A stretch of 64,000 nt of DNA, taken from Amaranthus tricolor. Taxonomy: Eukaryota > Streptophyta > Magnoliopsida > Caryophyllales > Amaranthaceae. Shown here one piece after another: positions 59,470-64,000 of the stretch. Positions within the stretch are counted from its first letter, which is position 1. Every line of letters starts with the position of its first letter. The DNA is taken from assembly GCF_026212465.1 (NCBI RefSeq), contig NC_080055.1, positions 23,247,305-23,311,304 of the forward strand, written 5' to 3'. The position numbers and the translations under genes were made by a program. Under the pieces are notes generated by a model. The model was not told the origin of the DNA and ran no database searches. It saw nothing but the letters and a program-made list of their open reading frames with translations.

Positions 59470-62400
59470 TCTTCTAGGCCTATAAATTATTATTTTTATA
59501 TTTGTCATATCTTACTTTCATTTTGGCTACAATTCTTCTTCATTTTCACATGAAAAATTGTTTGATGAAAGCGACATGCATGTGCAAGGATGTCTAAAGC
59601 TAAGGATCTTCTTATCCCAGCTATTTCCATATTTCTAATTAATTTCGACCGTTATTATATTTTATAATTTATTTCCTTTCAATACGGATTTAGTATTTAT
59701 TATATTTTCGATACACTTAATTTTTGAGAAAATTATAAACGGTCAAGGTCTAATCTTCAAGTGTGATTATGTGAAATACTCACTTCCTTCCCGTTTGATG
59801 TTACCATTTGTTTTTTCATAGTTTTTAAAACATGTTTTTGATGTTTAATATTTATAAATATATTTCATAAAAATTATAAAATACCCGTGAAAAAATTCTA
59901 TACGTTGAGACCAATCATACAAAATCTCACATTAATATATTTTAACTTGTAAATATTCATGAAAAATCATGTATAAATTTATGTCTCCTAATAATATTTA
60001 TATTTCATATGGGAACATCAAAAAGAATCGAAAAGAGTAATAATTTACACTCTTATATGATATGATTGTAAGATTTGTAACGTACATCAATTCTTCTATT
60101 TAATACTAATAAAACATATCCAAATTAAAAGGAATTAGAGAAAGAAGAACGAAGGCCTCACTAAAAACTAATTGAGATTAAAAAAAAAAAACGTATTTAA
60201 GAGGAAATGAGGGTAAATTGATAAGATTATATGTCTAGACAAGTAAATATATTTGTTTTTATGGATAATAAATTTGATAAGTAATAATATGTTTAGAAAC
60301 ATAAATATGAACTACCATTATAAAAAGAAACTTATATTTTCAAGTTTACTAATTACTATATGATATTATATAAATCTCGATCCAACTTATATGTACTTCT
60401 TATAACTAATTCATATACTTTTTGCAATTGGTTGAAGTACTATCTCTTAATGCATCTTCTAATTTGATCGGTCTTATTAGTAAATTCGCTACATTTTCAC
60501 CTTTTGATATAAACTCACAGTATGATCTCTTCTCATATCATATATAAACTTATCTTCTTGAAGGAATCAACTTAGCTAAAAGCATAAGTTGATGGTTGCG
60601 CCCCATGATATGTTATATACTCTAACACACCCTCACATGAAAGCCCTTTGAACTAGAAGTGTGGATGCAACACATGCCTTCCTCATCCCTTGAACAAAAT
60701 ATTCCATTACTTGAAATTTAAGGGGTAGTTGAGAGTCGAATTTGTGACCTTTTTGTCACGTTGACTCTAATACCATGTGAAGGATTCAACTTAATCAAAA
60801 GCTTTAATTTATGTTTGAAACCCTAGGATATGTTGTATACACGTCATTCATTTATTCCACACATTTTCTAGTGTTGTTTTTCTACAGCTAGTTTTACTCT
60901 TGAGGCAACGATGTCACTTATATTCCTTTTTATGCATGGCACTTACTTTTTGGGTAAAATTGAACATATCCCTCTAGTCTTCTCTGTGAAGGGAGTATGT
61001 GTATGGATTATCCGTCACCTTTCCTCATCCAAACTTTATTTTTGAACCAGATATTAAATTAATAATGATAATTCCACACATCTCTTTCTTTTAACTTTTT
61101 TTTTTTGTCTATCAAATCGGATAAACTAGTAAAAAATGAAATATTTGATTTTATATATAAGAGCCGCACACAATTGGAGACTTGAAAGATGTGGAAGATT
61201 TGAGAAACAAGTTGAGAAAACCATCATGATGTTTGGATAACATAACATATTAAATGCTGATGCCATTGTTTTGGCATTTTGAAGATGATGTATAGAACCA
61301 TATACTATGTCACATGGGATCAAACCAAACACATGGGCATTCAACGGCGCAAGTTTTAAGCTAGCATGCAAGCACACTCACATTGAGCTGACTTAAGGAA
61401 ACACTACCTAGTTGAGCCCCATACCAATATGCATGCATGTATAACCACTTATATATTTGTGAATATGACATTACTATCTAGTTGAACCACACACTACTAT
61501 TGCTTAGTTAAATATTCATTTATAGTAACTATAAAGTTAGAGCTAGTCTTGTAAAACACTATTGTTCGGTGAGATAACCTTAAAATAAGAAGTTCATATT
61601 CCAATAATTGTATAGTTGGGTTATTCAACCTCTATATAAGGAATGTCTCATGCAAGAAATTGTGATAAAGTTTTTTTCAATCAGTTAAGCTAGCCTTTGG
61701 CGTTGAGACGTCATTATATGTTATAAACTCTATCATATCATCTTACATAAGAGTGAATTTGGGCATGACCGTAGATGAAACACATGTCCTAATTATACAC
61801 AGTGTTATATATTTTGCTAGCAAGGAAGAGTTGAAGAGATTCAAATTCGTAATCAAATATCACGTTGGCTATAGATTAAAACAATGTCATCGTGTCAAGT
61901 GACCGTCACAATCAAAGAATTAAGCTTATGATCAAGATGTATAAGACATGTTAAAAATTTGTGATTATTTTTGAGAAGTTTGCATATATCATGTCAAGTG
62001 ATAGACCAGCCAATCCAAAAGATTATAAGTACGGTGGAGGCTATAAAATATATTAAAATGTTAAATTTTCATTTAAAAAGTCTAGAAAAAATCTATAAAG
62101 TATAACTTTTCAATAATTAAATTCCGAGTTTGATTCCCGCATCCCCATCTCCTTCCTTAAGTCTATCTTGCACTTATAAAAGTATTCATATAAAAAATCA
62201 TTTTTCCAACTCTTTGATCTCTTACTTTCTTTTATACCCTTTCTATTATAAGTAACTTTCGTCCTTGACCCCTTTCTAAGTATAATCAATAAGAAGCAAA
62301 CGATGAATAAATTGAGACAAAAACTTTAAGACCAAAAACATTTATGTTGATCTAATAATTTGTAGGGCTTCTTTAATGTGCTGCAGAATAGTGTCGTTTT

Positions 62401-64000
62401 TGACAATTTTTGGACTCTAGTCATGTGCTTAACTAAGAATTCTAATATTGCAAGTTTGATTCATGCTAGATGATACTTATACAAATACTAATTTAATTAT
62501 AAGGATTAACTTAATTTGAGTTCCTTTATGAATTGGGTCCTAAATGGTTGCACTTTAAAACTACCCTCAAAAACTACCCAGCTAGATAAACCAACTGAAA
62601 CCAACTGTATCTCCCACTAATTAACTGCATGCATGATGATTGGTGAAATTCATTTCACCTTGCAGGGCATGTTGCACGAAATTGAAAGCTTAAAGTGCCC
62701 TAAAAACAATGTATAACGATTCTCAAAAACAGTGTATAAATTTTGATCATGAAATTTAGTGATTATTTTATGTGTGGAATTTATTGAACTCAAAAATAAG
62801 AAGACTTAAATACAATTTATATTTTTTTTTTGTTTTTGAATAAACTTAAATACAGTTTATATTAGTTCATATCTATATGTTATTTTAATTTAATTTAATT
62901 AGAAATGCAATTATTAATTGAGAAAAAGATGAAAGGAATATTAAGCTCATTTGCACACGTGCAAAGATTGAGAATTAGTAAACTGATAATAACGTTAAAA
63001 AGTTAAAACACGGAGGACATAAAAAAAGGCAAAGAAATCGAACATAACCTAAAGGGTGGGAGTGGAAAGAAATATAAATGATTTAGACTTACAGGTTGAG
63101 GGAGTAGAAAATTGAAATAAAGGAAACATGAAAAATTACGCAGACATTATGAAATTATTAAGTCTAATTTTTTAAAATTAAGACTCTAATATTTTGTTAT
63201 TATGAGATTTTGGATATTGTAAAGTTAACGTAACCTCAAAAATTACTAATGCATCTTTACAAGGCAAAGGCGCACATATTCGTATACCATGTATTAAGAA
63301 AATTTTTAGATATATTTTTAAATTATTACAATTTAAGTATAATGGAAACAATGTAAGAATATATATGATAAAATAATTATATTGATAAATTTCTATGTCA
63401 ACATAGATTATAAATAATATTCAAACATATTCTTAATAGCATGCATAGATGTATTATGTATAAACATGATTAATTTAAAAGAGTATGTATTATATTGTTC
63501 ATTTTGTGTCAAGAAATTCAATAAATACGATGCAAATATATTAATTAAGACATTAAAGAAATTCCTAGCTCAATTACATTTAATATTCATTAATCTTTTT
63601 GGCATTTCATACTAATAACCATCAAATATTTCGTAGATGTTAATTAAATGTTGTAAAATAAAATAAAAACATAGTGTTGGTATTTCAATTATGAGCAATT
63701 AATTATTTGATAATCATATTCAAAAGTTTATGATACAAGATTTGGTTTGTGTTTGGGACTCACTTTATGATAAGTGAAACACAATCTTGTTTATCGATCA
63801 TGATCATGTTGTGTCAGAAAATCGACGGTTTAAGTAATAACATGTACGTACATCATCAAAATTTTAGAGGCAACTAGAAGGGGACTTTATCATTTGTTTA
63901 TGCAAGATTTTAAATGACAATTTTTTTTTGACATTTTAGTCACAAATAAATATTAATTATTTGTAAAAATGCAAAAGATTTTAATTTTATATATTTTAGG
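59470..64000. other. gene-free spacer
   Basis: No credible coding; the longest frame (61126-61377, -) resembles nothing I know. A direct repeat of about 70 bp occurs at 60558-60630 and 60777-60846 (AAGGANTCAACTTA...AAAAGC...ATATGTTNTATAC). Sequence like TGTCACGTTGACTCTAATAC near 60754 suggests an old dispersed repeat, and loosely similar text is at 61680-61930. Confidence 0.5.

Noticed and set aside
61126..61377. 83-codon open frame on the minus strand
   Set aside because: No recognisable motif or splice context, and it overlaps AT-rich repeat-like sequence.

Overview
The window is nuclear DNA from a flowering plant. It is very AT-rich, has spliced genes, plant-specific families (pectinesterase, SAUR), Copia, Ty3-type, LINE and SINE retroelements, Mutator, hAT and Stowaway DNA transposons, and long TA, TAA and TG microsatellites. 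The many short repeats built around GAGACGGTCTC fit a Caryophyllales dicot, but that is only an impression. Two host genes are convincing: a spliced group I pectinesterase (13766-17168, +) and an intronless SAUR-type gene (43929-44348, -). Nearly everything else is transposon.

The most striking content is a family of large Mutator-like elements present three times. Copy E2 (52187-59460) has an exact 8-bp target duplication and two genes that read open through plausible splice sites: a 907-residue fusion (zinc-binding N-terminus, DDE transposase, SWIM-like Cys cluster, Arg/Ser-rich linker, OTU cysteine protease) and, convergent to it, a 638-residue plant mobile domain (PMD) protein. Copy E1 (about 3472-13024) has the same plan but is broken by nonsense changes and frameshifts, and a 2.65-kb solo LTR with an exact 5-bp duplication splits its PMD gene. 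Copy E3 (21630-27590, exact 9-bp duplication) keeps only the ends and the 33-bp first coding exon; it has been filled by a truncated LINE, a hAT-like element inside that LINE, and a second kind of Mutator-like element.

All three copies carry a lattice of 21-22-bp palindromes (AGTCGC ... GCGACT) separated by 12-bp spacers, usually themselves palindromic, giving a strict 33- or 34-bp period. In E2 the arrays lie in the first intron of both convergent genes, so each end of the element reads TIR, TATA box, short exon, palindrome array, main exons. Palindrome cores and spacers differ between copies, while the GTCGC arms and the spacing persist. This is the best candidate here for an undescribed system.

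A second Mutator-type family (46465-51108 and 24058-26808) pairs a MuDR-type transposase with a convergent GRF zinc-finger gene. Its TIRs are built from three or four head-to-tail repeats of about 30 bp. The shorter copy has lost nearly all transposase but keeps an open GRF gene. Two non-coding elements (29147-29576, 42591-43001) share the terminal GGAAAAATTA-type sequence.

Region by region: 1-3 kb repeat-rich spacer; 3-13.6 kb E1 inside an older low-complexity hAT-like element; 13.7-17.2 kb pectinesterase; 17.7-19.8 kb truncated Copia; 21.6-27.6 kb nested E3; 27.6-43.7 kb gene-free DNA with MITEs, a SINE, foldbacks and microsatellites; 43.7-44.5 kb SAUR gene with a Stowaway-like element at its stop codon; 46.5-51.1 kb Mutator/GRF element; 52.2-59.5 kb E2; 59.5-64 kb gene-free.
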